Assembly (NCBI GenBank): GCA_034437795.1
Contig: DAOTTI010000108.1
Coordinates: forward strand, 1 to 18,157
Direction: 5' to 3'
Source of the DNA: DAOTTI01 sp034437795
GTDB lineage: Bacteria > Chloroflexota > UBA11872 > UBA12225
DNA length: 18,157 bases
Below the pieces are notes generated by a model, which saw nothing but the letters and a program-made list of their open reading frames with translations, was not told where the DNA came from and did no database searches. The position numbers were made by a program, and so were the translations under genes. Below are positions 1-7,852 of this stretch, piece by piece (the stretch's first letter is position 1; each line of letters opens with the position of its first letter).

Positions 1-378
1 CAGGCGCGCCAGCGAGCGGGCCAGGGCGGCGCGCGCCCGCTCGACGTCGATCTCCGACGCCCGGGAGGCCAGTCGCTCCACCGCGCGCCGGCGCGCCTCT
101 TCAGCACGCGCCAGGTCGATCTCCTCCGCCCGCTCGGCCGAATCAGCCAGCACCACCACCCGATTGTTCGCTACCTCCAGAAACCCGCCCCCCACCGCCA
201 CCACGATCTCATCCCCACCCTTTTTCAAGATGAGCTCGCCGGGGGCAAGCAAGGTGAGCAGCGGCGCGTGGCGCGGCAGGATGCCGATCTGGCCGTCAAG
301 GGTCGTCGCCAGCACCTCATCGACGTCTTCGCTCAGCACCGGCCGTTCGGCCGCAATCACGTCAACGTGCAGTGGCAT
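1..378 (-). CDS. atpC: ATP synthase F1 epsilon subunit (3' end cut by window edge)
   Basis: The first 126 codons are visible and the gene runs off the window at position 1. Epsilon sits on the central stalk with gamma, couples rotation to catalysis and can inhibit ATP hydrolysis. The translation starts MPLHVDVIAAERPVLSEDV and contains LDGQIGILPRHAPLLTLL, the typical N-terminal beta-sandwich of the family. After about residue 85 it becomes a helical, Arg/Glu/Ala-rich stretch, the expected C-terminal helical domain. Most family members are about 130-140 residues, so only a few are missing. The ATG at 378-376 is preceded by AGGA 8 nt upstream. It is the last visible gene of the atp operon, 212 nt after the atpD stop, an unusually wide gap for this pair. 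Identification is secure; the C-terminus cannot be seen. Confidence 0.95.
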   Translation of the reverse strand, partial: MPLHVDVIAAERPVLSEDVDEVLATTLDGQIGILPRHAPLLTLLAPGELILKKGGDEIVVAVGGGFLEVANNRVVVLADSAERAEEIDLARAEEARRRAVERLASRASEIDVERARAALARSLARL

Positions 379-590
379 CTCTCTGTTCCTGGGTTCAAGG
401 TGTTCGAGCCAGCGCGCTTGAGCCGGACCTTTCCGGCCCGCCGGTGTCATGGCGCCTCCGCCAGACACCTGGTTGCTGAAGCTCCGCGGCAGGAAGTGGC
501 GTGGAGTTACCGGGTGCACTACTGGGAGTCACGGGCGACGTCGCCGGGGACCGTGCCCCAAGCCTCAGACTGACAGGTGCCGCCGCGCCG
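379..590 (-). other. atpD-atpC intergenic spacer
   Basis: This 212-nt spacer lies inside the atp operon. No convincing gene is present. It holds a 12-nt self-complementary sequence, GGCGACGTCGCC, at 534-545, and the atpC ribosome binding site at its left end. I see no U-tract terminator, so transcription could continue into atpC. Whether a processing site or an internal promoter lies here cannot be told from the sequence alone. Confidence 0.5.
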
Positions 591-2063
591 TCAGACCGTT
601 GCCCCAAGCTGGCGGGCCTTCTCGACCGCGTCGTCAATGTTCCCTACCAGGTAGAAGGCCTGCTCCGGCAGGTGATCCCACTTGCCCTCGAGCACCTCCT
701 TGAAGCTGCGCACTGTCTCCGCCACGGGGACATAACGCCCCGGCACGTTGGTGAAGACCTCGCCCACAAAGAACGGCTGCGAGAGGAACTGCTCCACCCG
801 CCGCGCGCGGTTCACGATGATCTTGTCCTCCTCGGACAGCTCCTCGACGCCCAGAATGGCAATGATGTCCTGGAGGTCCTTGTAGCGCTGCAGCAGGCGC
901 TTCACGCCCTGGGCCACGTCGTAGTGCTCCTGGCCGACCACGCCGGGCTCGAGGATGCGAGACGTGGACGCCAGCGGGTCCACCGCGGGGTAGATGGCGC
1001 GCTCGAAGATGGACCGCTCCAGCACGATCGTGGCGTCGAGGTGGACGAAGGTCGTGACCGGCGCCGGGTCGGAGTAGTCGTCAGCCGGCACGTAGATGGC
1101 CTGGACGGAGGTGATCGACCCACGGTTCGTGGACGTGATCCGCTCCTGGAGCTCCCCCATCTCCGTGCCCAGCGTCGGCTGGTAGCCCACGGCGGACGGC
1201 ATACGCCCGAGCAACGCCGACACCTCCGAGCCGGCCTGGGTGAAGCGGAAGATGTTGTCGATGAACAGGAGCAGGTCCTGCTCTTCCTCGTCGCGGAAGT
1301 ACTCCGCCATGGTCAGCCCCGTCAGGCCGACCCGCAGGCGCGCGCCGGGGGGCTCGTTCATCTGGCCATAGACCAGCACTGCCTTATCCAGCACCCCTGA
1401 GGCCTTGAACTCATTGTAGAGATCGGTCCCCTCGCGGCTGCGCTCCCCCACGCCGCAGAAGACGGAGAACCCGCCGTGCTGACGCGCGACGTTGTTGATC
1501 AGCTCCATGATCATCACCGTCTTGCCCACGCCAGCGCCACCGAACACCCCCGTCTTACCGCCCTTGGTGAACGGGGCGATCAGATCGATGACCTTGATCC
1601 CCGTCTCGAACTGCTCCACCTTGGTCGATTGGTCCCGAAAGCTGGGCGGCGGGCGGTGAATGGGGTACTTCTTCTCCGCCTGCACCGGCGGCCCCTCGTC
1701 GGCCGGGTCGCCGGTGACGTTGAACAGCCGGCCCAGGGTGGCGCGGCCGACCGGCACGCTGATCGGCGCGCCCGTGTCGATGACGTCCATGCCCCGCCGC
1801 AGCCCGTCGGTCGTGTCCATCGCCACACAGCGCACCCAGTTGTTGCCGATGTGCTGCTCCACCTCCAGCACCAGCCGGTTGGCGAGCGATGACACGCTCG
1901 GCCGGCCATTGCCGCCCGCCTGCGCTGGCGCGGCGCTGGAAGGGCTCCCGTCGCGGTAGACCTCCAGCGCGTTGAATACCGCCGGCATCTGGTCGGGCGG
2001 GAACTCGCAGTCCACCACCGCGCCGAGCACCTGAACGATCTTTCCTACTGCGCCTGCTGCCAT
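591..2063 (-). CDS. atpD: ATP synthase F1 beta subunit (catalytic)
   Basis: This is the catalytic nucleotide-binding subunit of F1, 490 residues from the chosen start. The Walker A loop GGAGVGKT is at residues 175-182. The GERSREG motif carries the catalytic glutamate (E207 here), and LLLFIDNIFRF (Walker B region) is near 265-274. VPADDYSDPAP and YPAVDPLASTSR are further family signatures. The frame extends 12 codons upstream to 2099, but I chose the ATG at 2063-2061 because GGAGG lies 7 nt before it and the protein then begins with the usual AVGKIVQVLGAVVD. It is slightly long for the family because of a Ser/Ala/Gly-rich insertion at about residues 37-62, in the N-terminal beta-barrel after FNALEV. 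The gene follows atpG by 49 nt and is surely co-transcribed with it. Confidence 0.98.
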   Translation of the reverse strand: MAAGAVGKIVQVLGAVVDCEFPPDQMPAVFNALEVYRDGSPSSAAPAQAGGNGRPSVSSLANRLVLEVEQHIGNNWVRCVAMDTTDGLRRGMDVIDTGAPISVPVGRATLGRLFNVTGDPADEGPPVQAEKKYPIHRPPPSFRDQSTKVEQFETGIKVIDLIAPFTKGGKTGVFGGAGVGKTVMIMELINNVARQHGGFSVFCGVGERSREGTDLYNEFKASGVLDKAVLVYGQMNEPPGARLRVGLTGLTMAEYFRDEEEQDLLLFIDNIFRFTQAGSEVSALLGRMPSAVGYQPTLGTEMGELQERITSTNRGSITSVQAIYVPADDYSDPAPVTTFVHLDATIVLERSIFERAIYPAVDPLASTSRILEPGVVGQEHYDVAQGVKRLLQRYKDLQDIIAILGVEELSEEDKIIVNRARRVEQFLSQPFFVGEVFTNVPGRYVPVAETVRSFKEVLEGKWDHLPEQAFYLVGNIDDAVEKARQLGATV

Positions 2064-2112
2064 AGCAGTGCCTCCTTCACCATCATCTGGCACCATCATC
2101 TGGCCGGACTGG

Positions 2113-3039
2113 TCACCTCATCTGGGCCGCCGCGCCGGTTGAAACCTCGATGATCTCGCGTGTAATCGTGGCCTGGCGGGCCTTGTTCAAGCCCAGTTGC
2201 AGATCTCGCACCAGCTCCATCGCGTTATCGGTCGCATTGCGCATCGCGATCATCCGCGCGCTGAACTCGCTGGCGATCAGCTCGAGCACCGCCTGGTACA
2301 CCTGCACCTCCAGGTAGCGAGGCAGGAGGGCGGCCAGCACCTGGCGCGGGTCGGGCTCGTAGATGAAATCGACGCTCGCGACGGGCCGGCGCGCGCCGGG
2401 CGCACGCGGCATGCCCGCCGCCTGGCCGGCGGGCTCGATGGGGAGCATCGGGACCACTGCCGGCTCCTGCCGTAGCGTGCTCACGAACCGCGGATAGACC
2501 AGGACCACCTCGTCGAGTTGGCGGCCGGTAAAGGCGTCCATCGCCACGCGCGCGATCGGCGTGACGCGGGTCAGGCCGGGATAGTCGCCGAGCCGGGTGA
2601 ACTCAGCGACCACGTCCACCGGCTGGCGGCGCAGGGCCTGTACTCCCTTGCGGCCCACGACGATGAAGTCGACGGCACGGCGCTGGTTGATCTGCTCAAA
2701 GGCATATTGCAGTCCCACGCGGATCACGTTGCTGTTCAGCGCGCCGCACAGGCCACGATCGGTGGTGAGCAGGACGATCCCCACGCGCTGCACCGGCCGG
2801 CGCTCGAGCAAAGGGTGCAGCGCCTCTGCCCCCTCCTCCCGCTCGTCGGCCGGCGTGGCCATGCGGCGCTCCAGCTCAGAGAGCACCTGGCGCATCTTGT
2901 CGGCGTACGGCCGCGAAGCCAGGACCCGCTGCTGCGCCCGCCGCAGGCGCGTGGCGGCGATCAGCTCCATGGCCCGCGTGACCTGGCTGATCTTGCCCAC
3001 CGAATTGATCCGGCGCCGGATCTCCCGTGCGGTAGCCAT
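2113..3039 (-). CDS. atpG: ATP synthase F1 gamma subunit
   Basis: Gamma forms the rotating shaft inside the alpha3-beta3 ring. The protein has 308 residues, within the usual 285-310. The N-terminus MATAREIRRRINSV followed by KISQVTRAMELIAATRLRRAQ is the canonical first helix, and the C-terminus LGLNKARQATITREIIEVSTGA is the canonical last helix; the two form the coiled-coil shaft. The central part includes LTTDRGLCGALNSN, another family signature. A Pro/Ala/Gly-rich stretch near residues 199-220 looks like a local loop expansion. The start is fixed by homology; the upstream bases give only a weak Shine-Dalgarno. It lies 198 nt after the atpA stop, a larger gap than most in this operon, and 49 nt before atpD. 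Confidence 0.97.
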   Translation of the reverse strand: MATAREIRRRINSVGKISQVTRAMELIAATRLRRAQQRVLASRPYADKMRQVLSELERRMATPADEREEGAEALHPLLERRPVQRVGIVLLTTDRGLCGALNSNVIRVGLQYAFEQINQRRAVDFIVVGRKGVQALRRQPVDVVAEFTRLGDYPGLTRVTPIARVAMDAFTGRQLDEVVLVYPRFVSTLRQEPAVVPMLPIEPAGQAAGMPRAPGARRPVASVDFIYEPDPRQVLAALLPRYLEVQVYQAVLELIASEFSARMIAMRNATDNAMELVRDLQLGLNKARQATITREIIEVSTGAAAQMR

Positions 3040-3237
3040 CGTTGGTTATCCGTTGCTTGTCAATCGTTCAGTCGTCCCACGTTCAGCGGTACGCGATCCT
3101 CGATCACCCGCCGCCTCAAGCCGGCTCGCACGGCCCTATCTGCCACCTCCCCGCAGGGCCGGGCGCCTGGCCGCCTCTGAAGCCCGGACGCATCTAGCGG
3201 CATTGCCGTGAGCAGCAGCCGTTCGTATCGGAATGGA

Positions 3238-4815
3238 TCAGCCGGCCGCCGCTGCGGGCTCGGCCGTGGTCGCCCACACCCGCTGCTCGAACTCGTCGAT
3301 CGCCGCATTGAGGGCCTCGGCCAGGTCGCGGTTCAGCTCCCGCGTCGACTCCTGGCGCTCAGTCAGGATCCGCTCCAGAAGCTCGGGGTGAGCGCTGCGG
3401 AAGAACTGCACCAGCTCGCGCTCGTACCGCGTCACCTCCTCCACGGGGATCTTGTCCAGCCGCCCCGTCACGCCGGCGAAGATGGCCACGATCTGCTCCT
3501 CCACGGGCACCGGCTGGTACTGGGGCTGCTTCAGCAGCTCCTGCAGGCGCTGCCCGCGGGTCAGCTGGGCCTGAGTGGCGCGGTCGAGATCCGAGCCGAA
3601 CTGGGCGAAGGCCGCCAGCTCGCGGTAGCGGGCCATGTCCAGGCGCAGCCGGCCGGCCACGGCGCGCATCGGCCGGAGCTGGGCGCTTCCGCCGACGCGG
3701 GAGACGGACAGCCCGACGTTGATCGCCGGCCGGATACCGGCGTTGAACAGGTCGCTCTGCAGGAAGATCTGCCCGTCCGTGATGGAGATGACGTTGGTCG
3801 GGATGTAAGTGGAGATGTCGCCCAGCTGCGTCTCGATCACGGGGAAGGCCGTGAGCGACCCGCCGCCGTACTCATCGGAGAGCTTCGCCGCCCGCTCCAG
3901 CAGGCGCGAATGCAGGTAGAAGACGTCGCCCGGGTAGGCCTCACGCCCGGGTGGGCGCCGGAGCAGGAGCGAGACCTGGCGGTAGGCCCAGGCGTGCTTC
4001 GTCAGGTCGTCGTAGGCGATGAAGGCGTCACGACCGGTGTCGCGGTAATACTCGCCCATGGCGCAGCCGGCGTAGGGCGCCAGGTACTGGAGCGCTGCCG
4101 GATCGGAGGCCGCCGCCACCACGATGATGGTGTTATCCAGGGCGCCGTTCTCCTCGAGCACGCGGGCCAGCTGCGCGACCTTGGCCTCCTTCTGGCCGAT
4201 GGCCACGTAGATGCAGATGACGCCCGTTCTCTGGCGCGCCTGGTTAATGATCGTGTCCACGATAATCGCCGTCTTGCCGGTGGAGCGGTCGCCGATGATC
4301 AGCTCCCGCTGGCCGCGGCCGATGGGGATCATGGTGTCGATGGCCTTGATCCCCGTCTGCAGGGGCGTGCGCACCTCCTGGCGCTTGATCACGCCCGGGG
4401 CGACCACCTCCACCGGACGGTACTCGGTGGCGTGGATCGGCCCCTTCCCGTCCAGGGGCTGGCCGACGGGGTTGACCACCCGCCCCAGCAGCGCGTCCCC
4501 CACCGGCACCTGCACGATGCGCCCGGTAGTGCGCACCTCATCCCCCTCGTGGATGTGGCTGTACTCGCCCAGAATGATGGCGCCAACGGTGTCTTCCTCC
4601 AGGTTGAGGGCAATACCGAGCGTCGGCGGGGCGTCGGGCGCGGGCGCGGGGAAGGCCAGCAGCTCGCTGGCCATCGCCTGGGAGAGGCCATAGACCCGTG
4701 CGATCCCGTCGCCTACCTCAATGACCGTCCCGACGTTCGCCAGGCGAGCCGGCATGTCGCCGTGCTGGATCTGGTCCCGCAGGGCGCGGACGATGTCCTC
4801 AGAGCGGATGGCCAT
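3238..4815 (-). CDS. atpA: ATP synthase F1 alpha subunit
   Basis: Alpha carries the non-catalytic nucleotide sites and supplies the arginine finger to the beta sites. The protein has 525 residues. The N-terminal region has GTVIEVGDGIARVYGL, the beta-barrel signature. Walker A reads GDRSTGKT at residues 175-182, where most family members have GDRQTGKT. YIPTNVISITDGQ and the stretch ending VSRVGGSAQ are intact, and R373 matches the conserved arginine finger. LLLRRPPGREAYPGD is also conserved. Between SELLAF and LGIALN there is a short Ala/Pro-rich insertion (PAPAPDAPP). The ATG at 4815 has AAGGA 7 nt upstream. It follows atpH by 107 nt and precedes atpG. Confidence 0.98.
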   Translation of the reverse strand: MAIRSEDIVRALRDQIQHGDMPARLANVGTVIEVGDGIARVYGLSQAMASELLAFPAPAPDAPPTLGIALNLEEDTVGAIILGEYSHIHEGDEVRTTGRIVQVPVGDALLGRVVNPVGQPLDGKGPIHATEYRPVEVVAPGVIKRQEVRTPLQTGIKAIDTMIPIGRGQRELIIGDRSTGKTAIIVDTIINQARQRTGVICIYVAIGQKEAKVAQLARVLEENGALDNTIIVVAAASDPAALQYLAPYAGCAMGEYYRDTGRDAFIAYDDLTKHAWAYRQVSLLLRRPPGREAYPGDVFYLHSRLLERAAKLSDEYGGGSLTAFPVIETQLGDISTYIPTNVISITDGQIFLQSDLFNAGIRPAINVGLSVSRVGGSAQLRPMRAVAGRLRLDMARYRELAAFAQFGSDLDRATQAQLTRGQRLQELLKQPQYQPVPVEEQIVAIFAGVTGRLDKIPVEEVTRYERELVQFFRSAHPELLERILTERQESTRELNRDLAEALNAAIDEFEQRVWATTAEPAAAAG

Positions 4816-4922
4816 AGTTCGTTCCTTCGCTGTTCTCGCGTGGTGCTCGCGGTAATAGCTATCCCGTCACACAGTCATCACTCAGTGGTTCAGTATCCGG
4901 GCCGCCAAGGCCGCCGGCGCGC

Positions 4923-5453
4923 TCAGTTCAGGCGTTCTCGCAGCGACTCCAACCGAGCGCGCACGCTGTAATCGCGTATGATGTCACCTTCCTGGACCAC
5001 CAGGCCGCCCAGGATGTCCGGGTCCACCTTCTCCCGCAGCTGGATCTGGGCGGCGCCGGCACCCAGGCGCTCCTTGATCCGCTGGCGCAGGTCATCGGTC
5101 AGGGGCGTGGCGGTGGTGACCGTCACGTGCCGGATGCCCAGGGCGCGGTCCGCCAACTCGTCGAACCATTGCACGACGTCCGGCAGGAGCTCCAGCCGGC
5201 CCCGCCGCACCATGACCGCGATCAGATTGATCGCCTCGTCCGCCACGCCATCCTGGAGCGCGCGGTGCAGCAGCTCCTGTTTACGCTCGGGCGCCAGCCT
5301 GGGATTCTCCAGCGCCAGGCGCAGGGCAGGGTCGTACATCGCCTGCCGGATGGCGGCCAGATCCTGCCGCCACTGTTCCCACGAGCCGGTTTCGCGGGCG
5401 ATGGCGGCGATCGCTTCGGCATAACGCTTGGCGGCGCTGCTTCGCTGGGGCAT
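4923..5453 (-). CDS. atpH: ATP synthase F1 delta subunit
   Basis: Delta is the peripheral-stalk protein that ties subunit b to the top of F1. The protein has 176 residues, the usual length. The N-terminus MPQRSSAAKRYAEAIAAIA matches the family pattern (AKRYA.A...A), and the C-terminal part holds VTVTTATPLTDDLRQRI followed by VDPDILGGLVVQEGDIIRDYS, the classic delta signature (D..ilGG.vv..gd...D.S). The reading frame stays open much further upstream, but that part is a shadow of atpF; the ATG at 5453-5451 is set by the family start. Only 1 nt separates it from the atpF TAA (TAAGATG), which suggests translational coupling. Confidence 0.96.
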   Translation of the reverse strand: MPQRSSAAKRYAEAIAAIARETGSWEQWRQDLAAIRQAMYDPALRLALENPRLAPERKQELLHRALQDGVADEAINLIAVMVRRGRLELLPDVVQWFDELADRALGIRHVTVTTATPLTDDLRQRIKERLGAGAAQIQLREKVDPDILGGLVVQEGDIIRDYSVRARLESLRERLN

Positions 5454-5454
5454 C

Positions 5455-5949
5455 TTAGCGCACCCGCACCTCCGCCAGGGCCTCCTCGACCAGGCGGCGC
5501 CGGTCGGCATCGTCCAGGCTGCGCCGGATGACCTGGGTGGCCGCCAGGATGGCCAGGTCCGCCACCTCGCGGCGCAGCTCGGCGATGGCCGCCTCTTTTT
5601 CTCGCGCGATCTCATCGCGCGCGCGCTGTAGCATGGCCGCGTTCTGCCCCTCCGCGTCGGCCAGGGCCTGCTCGCGGATGCGCGCGGCCACGGTGTTGGC
5701 CTCGTCCAAGATAGCCCGCGCCTCGTCGCGCGCGCGGCTGAGCTGCGCGCGATAGGTCTCCCGGTCCCGCTCGGCCTCCTGGCGCAGGCGGCGCGCCTCA
5801 TCCAGGTCGTTGCGAATGCGGGCGGCGCGCTGGTCCATGATGCGCAGCAGAGGCTGGTAGGCGAACTTTCTGAGCAGCAGCAACAGCAGCAGAAAGTTGA
5901 AGGCCTGAACCGCCAGCTTGCCCCAGTCGACGCCCAGTTGCTCAAACAT
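5455..5949 (-). CDS. atpF: ATP synthase Fo subunit b
   Basis: Subunit b is the membrane-anchored peripheral stalk. The 164-residue protein begins MFEQLGVDWGKLAVQAFNFLL, with one transmembrane helix at about residues 11-29, mostly leucine. This is followed by PLLRIMDQRAARIRNDLDEA and a long charged helix rich in Arg, Glu and Ala to the C-terminus, the expected dimeric right-handed coiled-coil stalk. The frame is open 22 codons further upstream, but the family start is the ATG at 5949-5947. The Shine-Dalgarno is poor, so translation may depend on neighbouring genes. It follows atpE by 90 nt and is nearly contiguous with atpH. A single b gene is visible, as in most non-photosynthetic bacteria. 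Confidence 0.96.
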   Translation of the reverse strand: MFEQLGVDWGKLAVQAFNFLLLLLLLRKFAYQPLLRIMDQRAARIRNDLDEARRLRQEAERDRETYRAQLSRARDEARAILDEANTVAARIREQALADAEGQNAAMLQRARDEIAREKEAAIAELRREVADLAILAATQVIRRSLDDADRRRLVEEALAEVRVR

Positions 5950-6039
5950 CTTCGATACCCGTGTCGCGTTGCGGTCGCGTCCTGCCGCTCGCGGCGGTAC
6001 TCCCCCGCGCCGCACAGGCGGGAGAGCCGAACTGCGGCG

Positions 6040-6288
6040 CTAGACGAAGGCGATGATCAATGCCACGACGAAGCAGTAGATCGCCACCGCCTCGGCCAGA
6101 CCTAGGCCGATGATCATCGTGGTGCGAACCGCGTTCTCCGCTTCGGGGTTCCGGCCGATGGCCTCCATCGCTGCCCGCACGCCGACGCCGATGGCGATCG
6201 CCGGCCCCAGGCCGCCAAAGCCGATAGCCATGGCGGCGGCAATCCGCCGGATGGCATCGAGTTCCAGACCCTGAAAGTTTAGGAACAT
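6040..6288 (-). CDS. atpE: ATP synthase Fo subunit c (proton-binding ring)
   Basis: This is the proteolipid that forms the rotor ring. It has 82 residues folded as a helical hairpin: a first Gly/Ala-rich helix (GFGGLGPAIAIGVG, about 22-36), the polar loop GRNPEAE at about 45-51, and a second helix carrying the ion-binding carboxylate in LGLAEAVAIY (E66). The first helix lacks the glutamine and the second lacks the Ser after Glu seen in sodium-binding rings, so proton coupling is the likely mode (inferred). The frame stays open to 6375, but the ATG at 6288-6286 has GGAGGA 8 nt upstream, the best ribosome binding site in the operon. That fits the high copy number needed for the ring. It lies 87 nt after atpB. 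Confidence 0.97.
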   Translation of the reverse strand: MFLNFQGLELDAIRRIAAAMAIGFGGLGPAIAIGVGVRAAMEAIGRNPEAENAVRTTMIIGLGLAEAVAIYCFVVALIIAFV

Positions 6289-6375
6289 CCGTTCTGTCCT
6301 CCCGCTGCTTGTGCTGGTGCTTCGTAACGCTACGCGCTCAACGCTGCCTGCGTTGGTGGTCCGGTGCTTCGCCAC

Positions 6376-7350
6376 TTACGCGTGCGCGGCCTGCGCGCTG
6401 GCGTGCCCTGCCTCGACAGGCCGGCCCGGCTCGCCATGGGCCCCCGCAGCCCCTTCCGGCTCATGCCCCGCGTGGCCGGCGGGCAGGTGCGAGGCCAGGC
6501 TGGTGAAGATCAAGGTGAGCATGGAGAAGATGACGGCCTGGATGAAGCCAAAGAGCAGCTCCATCACCATGAAGGGTACCGCCACGATGGGGAAAGCCAT
6601 GACGGTGAGCAGCATCTCGCCGCCGAAGATGTTGCCAAACAGACGCATGGAGAGTGACACCGGCACGAACATCTCGATGATGATCTTCACCGGCGCCATC
6701 ATCGGGGGGTTGGCGAGATCATTTTTCCAGTAGCCGGTCAAGCCGTGCACGATCACCCCCGAGGCGTGGATGAAGAAAAAGGCGATCAGGCCCATGCCGA
6801 GCGTCTGGTTCACGTCCGCGTTGGCGGCGCGCAGCAAGGGAATGTACTCCGGCTCGTGCTTCTCCTCCGCCTTAGCCGCCTTCGGCGCCGGCGCCGCGGC
6901 CGCTGGCCCGCCCCCATGGACGTCGGCGCTTAGCCCGCTGGCCTCGGCGACCCCAGCGAAGGTGTGCTTGGTGGTCGCCTCCTGGTGCAGCTTGGGGTTG
7001 CGGATCAAGATGGTCCCTACGCCGGGCAGGAGGCCCATGTAGTTGGCGGTAATGATGAAGATAAACAGCGTGGCCACGAGCGGGAAGACGCGCCGCGCGT
7101 AGTGCCCTGCGGTGGTCTCCACGACGGTGAGCAGCGTTTCCAGGATAGCCTCGAAGAAGTTCTGCAGGCCGCGGGGAATCTCCTGCGGGTTCCGCCCAGC
7201 AAAGTACCCCACCACCGAGAGCAGGATCACGGCCGCCCAGGACATGAGCATCGAGTTGGTGATCGCCAGCGGCCCCAGATACGCGATGTCCTCGGCCCGC
7301 AGGCTGGCGTGCACCTCCAGCTTGAAGATGCTGTGCAGAATGTCGCCCAT
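6376..7350 (-). CDS. atpB: ATP synthase Fo subunit a
   Basis: Subunit a forms the two proton half-channels beside the c ring. The protein has 324 residues, longer than the usual 230-280. Hydrophobic helices are near residues 29-50, 90-108, 184-203, 222-235, 246-272 and 273-288. SMRLFGNIFGGE carries the essential arginine (R236). Two segments are unusual: an Ala/Pro/Lys/Glu-rich hydrophilic insertion at about 143-168 between helices 2 and 3, and a C-terminal tail of about 37 residues rich in His, Gly and Ala (several HAGHE/GHAS-type steps) after the last helix. The ATG at 7350 has GAGGGA 7 nt upstream. It follows the atpZ-like gene by 90 nt. Confidence 0.96.
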   Translation of the reverse strand: MGDILHSIFKLEVHASLRAEDIAYLGPLAITNSMLMSWAAVILLSVVGYFAGRNPQEIPRGLQNFFEAILETLLTVVETTAGHYARRVFPLVATLFIFIITANYMGLLPGVGTILIRNPKLHQEATTKHTFAGVAEASGLSADVHGGGPAAAAPAPKAAKAEEKHEPEYIPLLRAANADVNQTLGMGLIAFFFIHASGVIVHGLTGYWKNDLANPPMMAPVKIIIEMFVPVSLSMRLFGNIFGGEMLLTVMAFPIVAVPFMVMELLFGFIQAVIFSMLTLIFTSLASHLPAGHAGHEPEGAAGAHGEPGRPVEAGHASAQAAHA

Positions 7351-7440
7351 GTGCTCTTCCCTCAGTCCCGCCCTGCTGGTCGGGCACCATCGCCGGCCAT
7401 CGCCGGCCCGGCGCTCACCGCTGGCGCCCTGCGCCGTGCG

Positions 7441-7722
7441 TCAGGTCGGTCTCTCCTCCCAGTCGTCCCGCTCCTGTCGTTGGGTCCCGCTGGCGCGCCG
7501 GCGGCTACGCAGCCCGCGCCCTGGCTGTAGTTGTAGCCGATAGATGACGTAGATTAGGTAGATGCTGAAGATGAAGCCGCCGGCGATGCCGAACAGGAAG
7601 AAGAGCGGGGCTGTCCCCAGCTGCCGGTCGAGGTAGAGCCCGACCAGCAGGCCCCCGACGAACGAGCCGACAACGGAGAACCCGAACTCCGCGGCCAGTA
7701 CGGCGGCGCGCCACGCTCCCAT
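7441..7722 (-). CDS. atpZ: AtpZ/AtpI-like small membrane protein of the ATP synthase operon
   Basis: A 93-residue protein with two membrane helices, about residues 8-30 (containing GFSVVGSFVGGLLVGLYLD) and 40-61. Between them is DRQLGTAPLFFLFGIAGG, the pattern of the ATPase_gene1 (AtpZ) family. The C-terminal 30 residues are polar, with many Arg and Glu. Proteins of this family are encoded at the head of atp operons; AtpI helps c-ring assembly in some bacteria, and AtpI/AtpZ have been linked to divalent cation movement in Bacillus. The precise role here is unknown. It is the first gene after the atp promoter region and lies 90 nt before atpB. The Shine-Dalgarno is weak, with GGAG about 17 nt upstream, so the start is somewhat uncertain. 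No separate full-length AtpI is visible. Confidence 0.85.
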   Translation of the reverse strand: MGAWRAAVLAAEFGFSVVGSFVGGLLVGLYLDRQLGTAPLFFLFGIAGGFIFSIYLIYVIYRLQLQPGRGLRSRRRASGTQRQERDDWEERPT

Positions 7723-7771
7723 TGATCAGCGGCCAGGCTCCAGTCGAGCACTCAGCCCGCACCGGCCAGCC

Positions 7772-7780
7772 AGTATACCA
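7772..7780 (-). promoter_or_regulatory. Candidate extended -10 promoter P2 for the atp operon
   Basis: On the minus strand the sequence reads TGGTATACT, an extended -10 (TGn then TATACT, one mismatch to TATAAT). A transcript would start near 7765, about 40 nt before the atpZ start. No clear -35 lies 16-18 nt upstream. The same 11-nt string TCTGGTATACT occurs before the tRNA-Leu gene, which supports a promoter role. Confidence 0.5.
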
Positions 7781-7832
7781 GAGATGCGGGCGCCCCCTCC
7801 TGAGACACCCGCGCCCGCCGGCGTCGGGGATC

Positions 7833-7846
7833 GTGAATTCATTCAC
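7833..7846. promoter_or_regulatory. Inverted repeat at the predicted P1 start site
   Basis: GTGAATTCATTCAC is a perfect inverted repeat with 6-nt arms and a 2-nt centre. It begins where transcription from the P1 promoter is expected to start (about 7846). Its position would suit a repressor site, but no regulator can be named and chance is possible in a locally AT-rich patch. Confidence 0.25.
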
Positions 7847-7852
7847 AAACTC

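Noticed and set aside
3208..4971. 587-codon plus-strand open frame opposite atpA
   Set aside because: It is the antisense shadow of atpA in GC-rich DNA, with low-complexity His/Arg/Leu/Val-rich translation and no family motifs.
4923..5945. Single 340-codon minus-strand frame covering atpF and atpH
   Set aside because: Its first half is the atpF gene read in the wrong frame (Cys/Arg/Ser-rich). Only the atpH part is real.
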